Below, piece after piece: positions 1 through 11,379 of a DNA stretch of 64,000 nucleotides. The notes beneath the pieces are model-generated. The model searched no databases, was not told the origin of the DNA, and was given only the letters and a program-made list of their open reading frames with translations. The translations under genes and the position numbers were made by a program. Location of the stretch: assembly GCA_036784855.1 (NCBI GenBank), contig JAZDSV010000016.1, positions 224,001 through 288,000 on the forward strand, read 5' to 3'. How positions within the stretch are numbered: position 1 is the first letter of the stretch; each line of letters opens with the position of its first letter. The stretch comes from Aphelidium insulamus. Lineage: Eukaryota > Aphelidiomycota > Aphelidea > Aphelidiaceae.

Positions 1-2801
1 GTGGGACACGTTGGTCCGCCGTATATTGCGTGCCACACGCGCGTTGACGCAAGATAGAAAGACGACACACGCACTAGAGCACTTGAAGTCCGTGGTGGCA
101 AGTGTTCGAGAACTTCTTGCCGCCACAAATGCGCTGAATGTTGACTGCGAGTTGGTCAAGCGGCACGAGACGCTGCGTGCATGCCACTCTCAGTTGTTGT
201 CTGCACTGAACAGCGTGGTCACGGCTGGAACGGCGCCACACTCACTCACGACGGACGGAGCCCTTCGCGACTCTGCTAGTCAACTATTGGTGGCAGTGCG
301 TGCATTTGTTGCCGAGGCGATTCAGGTCGGAGTCACAGTCGACGAAGCCGCGGATGAGAGTATTCCACTCTCCGTCCTGGCGCGCCGGTCGTATGAGTTT
401 GGCAAGCAAGAGCATCCCGGTGACCAGTCGGCTGCATCTCCTGGTGCCGCAGATGATCGGCTCGCAGGCTCTGTAGTTACTATTGAGCGCCGCGTGGCTG
501 ACTATGAACTGCTGCGCACGGTTCAGGAAATGTCGACGACGATAAAGAGTGCCAACGACAAGTTGGTTGTGGCCTCAGAAGCACCACATGGGGTAATGGA
601 GGGCAGCGGAGACGAATTCATGGAACCGGCGCGGATAATTATAAATCATGTGGGCAAAATGCTCAACATGCTCGGCGAGACGCGACTGTTGGAAATCAGA
701 GAAACGAATAAGCCGAGCGATGCAGGCGCTGGTGCCATCAACTTTGATTCCTCGATTGCAGATTTTAATCGGGCCAAAGACGCTCTGCACGCCGGGGTCT
801 CGAGCCTAATCACGTCGGCCACATCGGCGTATGATGCGTTTGCCCCCGAGATTGCCATGCGCCAAGTTGTAACGCAATCTGCTATCATTGTCCGTGCCAT
901 CAAAGAGCTTGTAGTGTGCATCAAGGTTCTCATTGAAAAGAAGGAACTCCACCACGGATCCGTATTTGGCAGTTTGCCTCCCGCCGCAGATCTGCATAAC
1001 TCACCGTCACCGCAACGGCATCTGATGAAAACATCAAGATCCATGCCAGCGATATCCGAGCATCTTAGCGCGCCCAGGTCTGGTAGTGCAGCAGCAACGT
1101 TGTCGGTGACATCATCGCTGAGCAAGACGCCCGAATCAGATGACGAGGAAAGTGACGAAAATAACGGCATAGAGCGAGGTTCGGCCAGAAAAAAAGCAAC
1201 ACCTGCATCGTCGGGAAAGTTGAAGAAGTTTTTCGGTATGTAATCGATAGCAAGTCCATGTAATATTAATTCGTTCCAGGAGAAGTCGCAGTGCCCAACA
1301 TTTCGATTGACACCACTGGAAGTCACACCACTCTACGACGCCGGGACTCGGCACAGAGCAGCAGTAGTTTGTTAAGAAGTGCTCCACTCAAGTCATTTTT
1401 GTCACACGATTATCAGCCTGGGCAGTTGCTTTTCAACATGGACGGAGAGGACACAGTCCGTGGTGGTTCCTTGGACGCACTGATCGAGCGTGCCTCGTCA
1501 CATCTTCTTAATGGTACCATTATCACAATTAATTTCTGGATTTTATAATGTCTCATATGGTCTAGATTTGGATGTCGTTGAGACTTTGTTGCTGACATTT
1601 CGACTGTTCACTTCACCGGAGGCTCTGGCTGACAAGTTGATCCGACGATTTAACTTGAATGCACCGGATGGGTTGGATGCGAATGAATTGCAAGAGTGGC
1701 GCGAGCAGAAGCAAAAGATCATTCAAGTCAGGGTTTACAAACTCATATTGAAGTGGACCGAGGACTATTGGTACGATCCCGAAGATCGAAGAGTGTTGCC
1801 GACGATAAAAGATTTCATCAAAACAGATCTGGGTTCCAGCTTTATCAAGGAGGTGGAGCGTTTACTCGAAGTTTGTGTCAAGCTGGAAGCGCATAGTGGT
1901 GAAAACTTATCTGTCGTTCGGCCCAGACGTGTTTCGACAAGCTCTCCTCCCCAGCCTCGTCTACCTCGGACCATGGCCGGTATTAGATTTGTGGATCTGG
2001 ACGCGACCGAGGTGGCGCGACAATTAACTCTGATGGAGTTCAAATATTTTAAAGCGCTGCATACTGCGGAAGTACTGAGCTACAAGCCGCATGGGAAATC
2101 AGTTGCCGTTGATGAGCGCGATCATGTTCGCGTAATGATTGCTCACTCTAATCAAGTCACTGGTTGGGTTGCGCAGACTATACTGTCAGAGTCAGACTTG
2201 CGTCTGCGCGCATTCACATTGAAGCATTTCATAAGGATAGCGGACAAGTGTCACACACTTGGAAACTTTGCCTCACGAGAGGCAATTTTGGCGGCTCTAA
2301 ATTCGACGCCAATATTTCGGCTCAAGCGAACTTGGGACTCCGTGAGCGAAAAGTCGCGACTTGCGTTCGAAACTCTTGTCAAGTATATGGATCGCGATCA
2401 AAATTTCATGGCCTACCGGCAAGCTCTCAAATCGGCCACTCCACCATGCATACCATATCTAGGTACGCTGACTGGATAACTTTAAAAAGCCATCTAATTT
2501 TATAGGATTGTATCTCACGGATATAACTTTCATCCAGCAGGGCAATCCTGACCTGATTGCCAATACTGACTTGATCAACTTTGACAAGTACAGACGGCTG
2601 GCTCAAATAGCTAAAGACATCACACGACTCCAAAGTGCAGAGTACAATTTGATTACTGTGCGTGAGCTTACCACCTACATTTGGACGCATTTAGAAGCTA
2701 GCAAGGATATCCAAGACCTTCATGACATGAGCTTGGAGGTAGAACCTCGAGAACGGGACGACTCTCTCAAACTGGCCACGAAACCCTCAGCTGCACCATA
2801 G
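1..2801 (+). CDS. Ras guanine nucleotide exchange factor (Cdc25 type), 5' partial
   Basis: Catalyses GDP/GTP exchange on a Ras-type GTPase at the membrane. Exons: before 1 to 1235, 1280-1513, 1566-2462, 2506-2801; 886 residues are visible and the start lies left of the window. The first ~410 residues are helical then Ser-rich, with no domain I can name. A REM (RasGEF N) domain follows in exons 2-3, containing MDGEDTVRGGSLDALIE and ETLLLTFRLFTSP. The Cdc25 catalytic domain starts near FVDLDATEVARQLTLMEF and includes TGWVAQTILSESDLRLRA and the conserved PCIPYLGLYLTDI, which spans the last splice junction. Introns are 44, 52 and 43 nt; the first has a branch-like taatattaat just before its acceptor. 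The gene converges on the JHY-like gene with a 56-bp gap. The RasGEF assignment is secure; the subfamily is not. Confidence 0.93.
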
Positions 2802-2857
2802 ATGGCTTTTGTAATCTTAACTGCGGCATTCGTAACATTGTATGTATTAATGAAATG

Positions 2858-4180
2858 CTACAGGCCCAGTGATTTGCGGATGCGATCTACCTCTCGAACC
2901 TTTTCCAGGTATTCTCGTTCCAGTTCAGACATTGGTCCATCCATCTCCGGTATGGCAACCTCTGTAGACTCGGAAGGTGGAGCAGAGACCTTTGGCCGAG
3001 GGATGCTCTTTGCGTAGGCAAGTCGCTATAATGTTGAAAAACAACGATGTGTGAAGTAGGTGACATACCTTTTCGCGTTGAAAGGCGGCCTCGCGCTTCT
3101 TAATCGACAGCATTGTCTCTGTGGACGGCTTGTCGCCAACATGTCCGCCACCATTGTTCCGGCTACGTATACCATGCCGTGACCGTGCCACGGCCAACGC
3201 ATATTCCTTCTGCCGCAGTAGCTTGGATAGCTTGGCCTGCTGTTCATCATCCATGCACGCACCCAATCCGCCCAGTCGTCGCAACTGTGGCAGACATTGT
3301 GTCTTTTGACGGCGGTAATCGCGCAATGTATAAACTGGGTCGTTTTGCGATAAAGTTTTAGTCGAAGGTGCCGAAGCCTCGCCGTACATCTCATCGTAAC
3401 TTGACTCCTCTTCGTACGGCGCCTCCACATCAGGTACTGGCTGAAATAGTTCCACGTGAACATCGCCGTAGGCATCAGAAAATTCCACTTGTGTGTCCAT
3501 GGCGCCTTTGCCGTGAAGTGACGAGTATGTAAGAACTTTGGGCTTGCTTGGCTTGCGCGCTGGCTTTTGTGCCTTCTTAGCCACTGGTCGGGCTATTGCG
3601 GCAACTGATGGACCCTCAGCTGTTTCCGTGTCCCACGATGGTAAAGCGCTCAGCGGGACAAATTTCGCAGGTGGCGGTACGGACGTCCGTGGTGAACTGC
3701 CGGCTGTTTGATCTGCCGGGTTTGTACCACGGGGACTGTCTTCGTAATCCTTCCATTGCATTTCGGAATCCTCGCCTTCGTTGTTAAAGTCGTTGATATG
3801 AGAGTTCGAATCAGATTGTTGGCCGTCGTCTGCACCAAATACGGTTGCGAGTTCATCGGTGTCCGAGGCGGGAATGTCGTCAGCGACAATTATTCTGTCC
3901 ATAGAGTTGAGCAACTCGTCAACAGGACGCGGCAACATATTGTCTTCACGGCAGTTCAACGATTGCATATCACTCAAGATGGCGTCCACAGTGGATTCCC
4001 GCGTGGATAACCTCACGGGGTTTAGGATGCTGCTGTTCAATAATACTTTATCTCCAGCGCCAACAATATCGCCATTGCGAGAAACTTTGGCGGTGCGGCC
4101 CTTGAACTACAGTCGGTGAGTATGTACAGTGCAAAGTGTATATCAACTCTACTTGCCCTCTCGTGAAACTTTGAGCTCAT
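2858..4180 (-). CDS. JHY-like (ciliary) protein, tentative
   Basis: Exons in transcript order: an uncertain short first exon near 4150-4180 (ATG at 4180), then 4106-3069 and 3025-2858. The last intron (3026-3068) joins AAFQREK to RLAYAKS and is well supported. About 410 residues, mostly acidic and disordered. The C-terminal third holds YTLRDYRRQK, then LGGLGA, then LSKLLRQKEYALAVARS and finally SIPRPKV. This spacing (YTL-x-Y, LGGLG, RQKEYA) is what I recall from JHY, a protein needed for motile cilia. The match is from memory and limited to short motifs, so the family call is tentative. If right, the host makes flagella. A helical tail with ELEREYLEKV closes the protein. The donor of the first intron is unclear, since a clean GT in the right phase is missing. 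Confidence 0.55.
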
Positions 4181-4317
4181 TTGTGCGATTTGTACATGTC
4201 AAGAGTGACGATGCCGCTATTACGGTTGCCAAGGAAGTCGGCAAGTGTCACTGGCCGATTAAATTACCATGTCTTTTACCGGCAAGCGTAGTGGAGTAAC
4301 ACTATACGTGTCACTAT

Positions 4318-5589
4318 ATGAAGAATTGGTGCATCTATCAAGCTACAAAATGTGGCACTTCACAAAACGAAAACATTTTGCACATGCACATTCCATTGAT
4401 AAGCAGTGTACTTGTCGCGTCTGTCGGTTCCATGCCAACAGCAACATTGTCGGCAGAGGACGGTGTCGGCGGACAACGTGTATTACGTGACGCGTCAACC
4501 GATGGCAGCGCGCTGGGAATTGCCACAAGCAATGTCGAGATACCTCCTAGCGATGTGAACATCGCCGCGCTGCTTGATGCTCCAGTGTCTACTACTATTC
4601 TCGAATTCTGCGACAGAGGTCATATGGCGTTTACTGGCAGCGTTTGCCATGCTCTGAGAACGCGATACAAAGAGATGTATGGGGCGCGTACATCATATGC
4701 CGCAGCGGCGCAGTCTGTTAATACTGCGCGGCATGCTCTATCTACGGGCGCAGACCGTAGTCTTGTCGCCAAAGCCTCTGTGGAAGCGTGTCCGATTAGT
4801 TTGGATCTGCTAAAGTATCTGCAGCTCGATGAGAAATCCTTGTTCACCGCATCACCGATTTGGACACAGCAAGCTGCACGCGCTGGCAGACTAGATGTTT
4901 TACAATGGTTGCGTGCCGTCAAGGCACCATGGGACGAGCAAACGTTTGCTTGCGCTGCAGAGGGAGGAAACCTCGATGTTTTGACTTGGCTGCGATCCTC
5001 AAGATGTCCTTGGACAGACACAACTGTGAAATCTGCCGTAAAGTTTGCACAGTACACTGTTCTTCTGTGGCTACGGAAGTATGATTGTCCCGGCCATGAA
5101 TATGTCTGTACCTTTGCCGCTAGAGGTGGCCATTTAGATGTGCTGCAATGGGCAGTGGAAAATGAGTTTTTTGCGGACAAGAAAGACTGCATGGCGGCAG
5201 CAGCTTCCGGCCAGCTTGAAGCGTTGCAGTGGCTTCATGCCAGCATCGGTCCACTCACAGACAACTGGATTTGCATCCGCGCTCTGCAAAACGGCCAGCT
5301 GGAGGTGATGGCATGGCTGCATCACATTGGCCTGATGGTGAGAAATAATTCTAGATACAGTAGTGATGCCGCCGAATATGGACAACTTGGCGCTGTCAGA
5401 TGGTTGCACGACAATGGATACCCATGGAGTTCCTTTTCATGTTCAATGGCTGCATATGGCGGCCATTTAGAGGTTTTGCAGTGGCTGAGGGCAAATGGAT
5501 GTCCGTGGAATGCCGATGACTGTGTGAATAAGGCCCAAATACACGGGCATGATAATGTCGAGCAATGGATACTTGACAACACAGAATAG
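4318..5589 (+). CDS. Ankyrin-type repeat protein with LQWLR-motif repeats
   Basis: Single-exon gene of up to 423 residues. From about residue 190 it consists of ~27-residue helical repeats of the type LDVLQWLRA...CPWDE. Examples are LDVLQWLRAVKAPW, LDVLTWLRSSRCPW, LDVLQWAVEN and LEVLQWLRANGCPW. This divergent ankyrin pattern is common in oomycetes, algae, chytrids and giant viruses, where it is usually a protein-binding scaffold. A segment near residue 90 (VSTTILEFCDRGHMAFTGSV) sits where an F-box-like or leader domain often lies, but I cannot confirm one. The true start may be the ATG at 4384 or 4432, because the first 38 residues look unconstrained. No signal peptide is obvious. The partner is unknown. 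Confidence 0.8.
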   Translation: MKNWCIYQATKCGTSQNENILHMHIPLISSVLVASVGSMPTATLSAEDGVGGQRVLRDASTDGSALGIATSNVEIPPSDVNIAALLDAPVSTTILEFCDRGHMAFTGSVCHALRTRYKEMYGARTSYAAAAQSVNTARHALSTGADRSLVAKASVEACPISLDLLKYLQLDEKSLFTASPIWTQQAARAGRLDVLQWLRAVKAPWDEQTFACAAEGGNLDVLTWLRSSRCPWTDTTVKSAVKFAQYTVLLWLRKYDCPGHEYVCTFAARGGHLDVLQWAVENEFFADKKDCMAAAASGQLEALQWLHASIGPLTDNWICIRALQNGQLEVMAWLHHIGLMVRNNSRYSSDAAEYGQLGAVRWLHDNGYPWSSFSCSMAAYGGHLEVLQWLRANGCPWNADDCVNKAQIHGHDNVEQWILDNTE

Positions 5590-5668
5590 AATAATCGGAG
5601 GTTCGACTGTACAATGCCACATTTAATTATAACGTGGCCAACTTGACCATCATCTTGACCATCTGGAG

Positions 5669-7378
5669 TCATCTGGAGTGTCGTGACGCCTCTCGACTAG
5701 CGGGTCTGTGTTTCCCCGGAGTGTCTAGCTGGTTTTGTAGCGGTGATCCCACCGTACTCAACTGCGTAGCAGTATTGGTCCGACTAAGTATTGGGGACCC
5801 CGGCTCCCAGTATCCACCCACGGCCCCGTCAGCGTCCGTGAAACCATTCAGCTCCGGCAGCAACATCGGCTGCTGATGGTCTACGGATGCACCCGTAGTA
5901 GACATATTAGGAAAGTATGGCGTCAGCGATTGCTCAGGCTGCAATAGGTATGCGTGAAAAATTTCTGCAAAGAAGCAATCATACCGAGTTGGCAACCGGC
6001 AACGAAGCGTTGGTTACGGCAGACGCTGCCGAAGCACTAAAACTTGCATTGTTACCGTCGTGACCTTCACGTCGAGGCCATTCCTGCATTCAATCAGTAT
6101 ATGTCCCAACGACCAGGGACCCACGCACCTGGTGCTGATCGACCTGCGGCTGAGGTTGATTGTTGACCGTTCCATTCAGGCACGATTGTATCAAAGTTTT
6201 TCCCGCCGCCTGCGATATGATGGGCTGAAGCTTCGGTGTTGCAAATGTGTACACGTGACCAGACTCGGACGCAACAAGCAGCATTACTTGTGTGCCCGTC
6301 AACGTGCTGAGCTCATAGGCCTGCATGGTTACATTGCATGGTATTGTTTGTACCATAATGAGCTGAAAAATCTCACCTTTTTCATGATGCCCGCCTTACG
6401 CTTGCTAAATGTTATTGCACGCCGAGTGCGGTCGTTGATAAACTCGATTTTCAGACGCCGTTTGCTTCCAATAGGAGCCTCGGCGTCCGTCGAACCGCCA
6501 TTCATGTTGTTGCTGTTGTGAGACGATGCTACGCAAGGCGTAGGCCTGACCACGTTGCCGCCACGTTGAAACGCTGCCGTGTTACTATTACAGTCATTGT
6601 TCAGAGATCGGCTGCTGAGTGGCAGCGGCACGGGCGGCTGCGTATCGGGAAAGACGAATCCTTCGTCATCCAAACCGGTAGTCGACGAGCTGCATCGAGA
6701 ACTGCTGGCACTGCAGACACCACCTCCGCCACCATTACCCATTTGGGCGCCACTACTCATAGGACTTTGTCGGCGGTGTTGCGATGAGTTCAGATGCCGT
6801 TGAAGCTGAGCGTCCAAATCGGAATAGTGCTGGTCGCCGCTGGCCGAGTTGGAAGCCACCGGCTGAGCATGAAATGCGTTTTGCGAATTGCCCATAGCGG
6901 TGCCCGATGATGACGATGATGACAGAGAGTTTGGCTGGGATGCCGACGGCGCATTGTCGCCAGAGTGCCCTTGCGGCGCCGCATCATCCGGCTTGAATCC
7001 AAACTGAGTCATTACGGCATCGATGGGACAGCTGGCTGCGGGCATGCGATGGCTGAACAAGTTGCCGTCGTTGTCATCATCGTCCAGTGCGGGCTGGCGC
7101 TGCACGTAGAATGGGCGTGCCGAGACGCTGGCAGACTCGGTGTCGGACGTGCTGGATTGCAGGCGCAGTGCTGCCGACAGGGGACTTGGTGCCAGTTTGG
7201 GCGGTATAGTGGCTGCGGGTGGGTACGGGTCGCCCATTCGACTGCGGCGCGGTCGCCGGTAGTATGCGGCCGGGATGCCGCCATTGCGTTGCAAGTGTGC
7301 TGTGGCGGCGGGAGCTTGTGCGGCATGTGCTGCTGGCCGCCGGCCGTTCACTTCTCTGCCAGAGGTGCCGGTGGTCAT
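5669..7378 (-). CDS. SRF-type MADS-box transcription factor (Mcm1-like)
   Basis: Exons in transcript order: 7378-6377, 6320-6129, 6083-5985, 5938-5669; 520 residues. The MADS domain lies unusually far into the protein, about residues 303-360, after ~300 residues of low-complexity Ser, Gln, Pro and Asn. It reads GSKRRLKIEFINDRTRRAI, TFSKRKAGIMKK, then across the intron AYELSTLTGTQVMLLVASE and SGHVYTFATPK. The SAM-like extension continues as LIQSCLNG. This is the SRF/Mcm1 branch rather than MEF2. Mcm1 proteins bind CArG-like sites and control mating, cell-cycle and metabolic genes with co-factors. The tail is Gln/Ser rich. It is divergent from the CtIP-like gene, with a 187-bp shared upstream region. 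All introns keep phase 0. Confidence 0.93.
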
Positions 7379-7565
7379 ATGTTGATGTAAGTATGTCTAT
7401 ATGTACAACAGCGGGGAGAAAGCGGCGACAATGCCAGCCGGTGACGACTCGGCAGGTTTAATCTCTTTCTCGGTCAGAGCAATTTCCAGCCAGAAATATT
7501 CCTGGGATAACTTTTGCCTGGGAAATTAAAATCCCTGGTTAGTCGCCGATCCTCAGGGAAGGAAA

Positions 7566-8414
7566 ATGACTGGTTCAAACACCTACCACGTGGAGTGGTC
7601 AGCGAGGCTGCGTGGCGCCATCGACGACATTGTATCGCAGCGATGGGCTGGTGCGTAAACATGTGCAACTAGTCTTCTCTGGTGTAATTGAGCGGGATAT
7701 GTATGCAGAGCGCGAGCAAGCATACCAGCGTCGAATGGCAGATCTGGAGAAGCAGCTGAGGGCGGCCACAGAGAAAGTGAGCGCTCCGACACGCCCCATT
7801 CTAGACGACACAGCTGCTGTGATCACCGATGTGGACCCAGACATCGTTGAAGTTATCCCGGAATCTCCGCCGGCACCGACACAACCTCTATTACCGCAGA
7901 GACATCGCGTTTCACCTCTTGACTCCCCGTCACCAGCTGGAAGCAGGAAAAGTGCGGGCAAAATTACTCGTGCAACGGTTCAACTTGATGATGATACGCA
8001 TAAAACTACCTCGAAGCCACAGCAGCAGAACTACAAGTACACCGAAGTAGTGCGGAACAAGGAGCAACGGAAGGCAATGCACGCATACGACTGCGCGTGC
8101 TGTTCAAAGGTGCGATATTGTACCCTCTGTCAGCTATTTCATTTCTTACTTACTATCCGCAGTACTACGAGATGACTGCGAGTCTGAGACCCGCGGACTG
8201 GGTGCCGCCGAAAAGGAGTTGGTCACCAGACGGCAAGGGTGATGGGGAGAAGCAGGAGCGACTGCGCCTTTCATCGCGTCATCGCGCCCTGCACCGACCA
8301 AACAACACGCCCGAGGGCTTCTGGGACATGGACTTTCATGAGCGTGCTGCTCTTGGCTCTCCCGTCGCCTTCAAACTCACAGACACCGCCAAGCGGAAGA
8401 AGAACAAGTCATAG
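7566..8414 (+). CDS. Sae2/CtIP-like DNA end-resection factor
   Basis: Sae2/CtIP proteins activate Mre11 nuclease to start resection of DNA double-strand breaks. Exons 7566-7650, 7709-8109 and 8163-8414; 245 residues. The ATG at 7566 opens a frame that joins the rest by a 58-nt intron; an alternative acceptor would give a 22-nt intron. The N-terminus has a coiled-coil stretch (QAYQRRMADLEKQLRAA). The C-terminus carries the family signature: YKYTEVVRNKEQRKAM, a CACC zinc-knuckle-like motif, then SSRHRALHRP and NNTPEGFWDMDF. RHR plus PEGFW are the most conserved residues of the Sae2/CtIP C-terminal domain. At 245 residues it is closer to yeast Sae2 than to vertebrate CtIP. The acidic middle (DDTAAVITDVDPDIVEVIPE) could be a SUMO-interaction or phospho-regulated region, but that is inference. 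Confidence 0.88.
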
Positions 8415-8456
8415 AATGCTGTATGCATGTTGTATGTATTAGTGCCGAGAACTCCA

Positions 8457-10051
8457 TCAGCCTGGCAGCGTCACATCGTCCATGTAGGCCGAGATAAAGT
8501 TGACGGCAATGTCGTCAGCCGGACTAACTGGTTGTGAGATTTCCGTTCCCGTCACGACCAATACCGTACTTGCAGGTCTGCTATCCTCGGCAGCAGCAAT
8601 GTTTTTCAACTGTACATCAGCATTGCCGGAGGCATCATGGTCAGCATTATTGCCACCAGCCGGGGCGTGAAAGTAGACGCTGTGTGTACGCCGGTTTGCA
8701 GTGGAGTCACCACCGATAACTTCACCGCCGAACCCACCAAGCGCCTCGTCAACAATGGCCTTATCATCTACGTGATTATCGGTGTTGGGCGCCGGCGAGG
8801 GCGTGGCACTGACTGTGGTAAGTGTGGCCCTGGCGGCGAAATCAGTGGCGGCGTGCATATCATCATCTGCTTTGATGCCAGTGGTGTCGCCAGTCTTGTC
8901 CGCGGCCTGGTTGGCCCTCTCACGGCGCCTGGCCGAACACTTGCGCGCACACACCACCAGATTGTAGACAATTATCGCGATGAGAAAACAACTGGCCACC
9001 ATGATGAGCACGACTTCCGGCTGCATCAAGTACGAGCCAATGGCCGTCACTTGATCCGCCGACGACTGCGGTCCCACGGGAGACGACGCACCGGGCGTCG
9101 GCACAGCCGCAGATGATGTCTGGCTGTTGCCGGTATTACTGTCCGCATCCGTGGCAGACAGGTCCGTGTTCGCGTCGCGGTAGAACACGGACGCGCCGAC
9201 ACAAGCGCCCAGTGTCACTGCAATGCGACCAGACTGCCGCAGCGTAGACTGCAGCGCAGTAAGCACAGACGCGTTCTTGTACAGCGCCGCCTGGTCGTGG
9301 TGCAGTCCGATGACACCACCACTGGCACTCGGACCAGCGGTGGTGGCGTAACTGGCCAGCAGCGTGTCCACCGAAGCCCGCGATAACAGATCGCCACTGT
9401 TTACACTCCACCCGGACAGCACGAACCCCTGCTGCTGCACCAGGCCAAGCACACGCGCATCCACATCCAGTGTCTGCATGCGCAGGAAGCGCGGATACCG
9501 GTCAAACGCGGCGTGAAATGCCTGCGACTCCGCCAGTAGAGTCGAAACTATATCCGCGTCCGACATGGCGGCCGGGTCGGTGTACGGCGGCCACTGCAGG
9601 CCCATCAGGTGGCCGTCCAGCATCGCGGTGCGCAGTGCGTCCACCACCGCACGCGGCACTGTGCCCAGCTTGACGGTGTTTACGTGAAAGGTGGCGCGCA
9701 GGCCGAGTGCCTTGAGTGTGGCCAACACGGACTCGGTGGCGTTGGCGGCCGGGCCATTGTCGAATGTTATGGCCGCGTGTGACGCATTCAGACACCTCGT
9801 TGGCACTGTGTTGCCTGTGGTGCCTGTGGCAGTGGTTGAAGTTGGTGTCAAGACTACTCTTGGTTGGTTACTCTGTGCCTAAAGTACAACATAGAGTTCA
9901 GTATGTTCGTACTGGGAGCGCGTAGAACACGGGTGGGCGCAGTATGACTACCAGTACCAGCACCATCAGTATCGGTATCGCTGTAGTGCAAGTGGTTGTA
10001 GAGCAGCCAGGCCGCCGCCAGAACTATCACACTGCCGCGGAACAGAGACAT
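8457..10051 (-). CDS. Polysaccharide deacetylase-like membrane protein, catalytic residues lost (copy 1)
   Basis: Exons in transcript order 10051-9913 and 9856-8457; 512 residues. An N-terminal signal anchor (GSVIVLAAAWLLYNHLHY) is followed by a NodB-type deacetylase fold. A second hydrophobic segment (PEVVLIMVASCFLIAIIVY) then leads to a basic stop-transfer CARKCSARRRER and a ~130-residue cytoplasmic tail, so it is probably type I or doubly anchored. The metal site is gone: TFDDGP has become TFDNGP, and the HTxxH histidines are replaced in GHLMGLQWPP. The R-x-P-x-G motif is also lost (FLRMQTLD), although LHHD remains. A chitin or other glycan ligand is possible, catalysis is not expected. 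The intron falls after LRAP in phase 1, as in the second copy downstream of the coding direction. Confidence 0.85.
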
Positions 10052-10234
10052 CCAGTTAATCTACAAGGTGTAGTGTGCAGTGCTAATTATAGGCACTCAT
10101 CGTGTGTGCGTCATGGAGTGGGAGATTATAATGTACTGTGTATACTCAGCATCCGCGTGTATATTTAAGTAAGTAGTATAGCGGCATGCCACCGACACGT
10201 CGGCATCAGGCAGTTAAGTAGATAAGAACTCCGG

Positions 10235-11227
10235 CTACCAGAGCATCAGGGCAGCCGAGACCAGGAGGGAGGCGAGCCAGTTGGCAATGGCAACACCGAC
10301 AGCCACGCCGTCAGATTTGCCGCCCACGGACGCGCCGGATCCACCGCCAGTGTTTGTCGTGGAGCCACCCGCAGAGCCACCGCGCGCGTCCACATTGCTG
10401 CTGCGATACGGGTCCGACTGCCCCAGACAGCTGTCCATCGTGACGGTGCTGTAGCCGCGCGTCTTCACGGCCGACACCACCTTGGCCACCACCGTGGGGT
10501 CCTGGTAGATCTGGCTGAGGTCGTGCTGCAGGACAATGAAGCGGCCGGCGCCAGGAGCCATTTTGTCCAGAGTGGTGTTGATGGGGGCCACCACATCGTC
10601 GGCAATCTTGGGCGTAAAGTCGTTGGTGTCAATGTTCCACGCGGACACCACGAAGCCCTGCTGCTGCACCAGGCCGACCACGCGCTGGTCAGTCTCGGTG
10701 CCGGATGGAAGGCGCAGGAATTTGGGATACTTGCCGATGGCCTGGTAGATGGCGTCCGACTCGGCGATCAGCGTCTTGACCAGGGTGTCGTCACTCAGGT
10801 CGGTGGGGTTGATCTGCGTGGGCCAGCGCAGTCCAATGACGTGGCCGGCCTTGGCTGCCACTTGCACGTTGGTGACAGTGGCCACATCCGACTTGAAGTA
10901 CTTGGTCACCACGTGGAAGGTGGCAGTGACGCTCACGGCCTGCAGCGCCTCCAGCACATACTGCGTGAACTCGGACGGTCCCTCGTCAAAGGTCAGCGCC
11001 ACCTGGCCAGCTGTTTTGCAGAACTGGGCCACCGGGGTGGCGGCTGCAGTGTGTTTATGTGTCAGCCGGTGTCATATGTACATATGGATGCACTGGGTAG
11101 ATATGAAGGTGTACGTACTGGGCGCACGCAGGCCACGGTGCTGCACATTAAAGTCCACCAGGAAGTAGTAGTAGCCGGCAAAGGTGACCACGGCCAGCAC
11201 CGCCGCACGGAACAGATTGAATGCCAT
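10235..11227 (-). CDS. Polysaccharide deacetylase-like secreted or GPI-anchored protein (copy 2)
   Basis: Exons in transcript order 11227-11119 and 11043-10235; 305 residues. A signal peptide or anchor (MAFNLFRAAVLAVVTFAGYY) precedes the NodB fold. The C-terminus is a Gly/Ser-rich linker followed by a hydrophobic tail (ANWLASLLVSAALMLW), which looks like a GPI-attachment signal. Of the three paralogs this one keeps most of the fold motifs: FLRLPSGTETD, SAWNIDTND and VLQHD. Yet the metal ligands are altered: TFDEGP instead of TFDDGP and GHVIGLRWPT instead of GHxIGNHTWSH. Chitin deacetylases normally need that Asp-His-His triad. It starts 152 bp from the divergent permease gene. A non-catalytic chitin- or wall-binding role is inference. 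Confidence 0.87.
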
Positions 11228-11379
11228 CTGGCTAGTGTGTGGTTGTCAGTGTCTGTGTTTGGGGGAAGAGAGAAGAGTTTGGTCCCTGCGGCGTCACGGC
11301 GCTTGTTTGCTTGACAACAGCCAGCCACGACGCGCGTCCATGTGGTGGTCACCGGTGTTGAACAAGTCTGTACGGCGCA

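Noticed and set aside
646-1326. 226-codon antisense frame in the RasGEF
   Set aside because: It spans a well-supported intron of the sense gene and has no family features.
7651-7672. 22-nt intron in the CtIP-like gene
   Set aside because: It keeps frame, but the alternative acceptor at 7708 gives a 58-nt intron, normal for this window.
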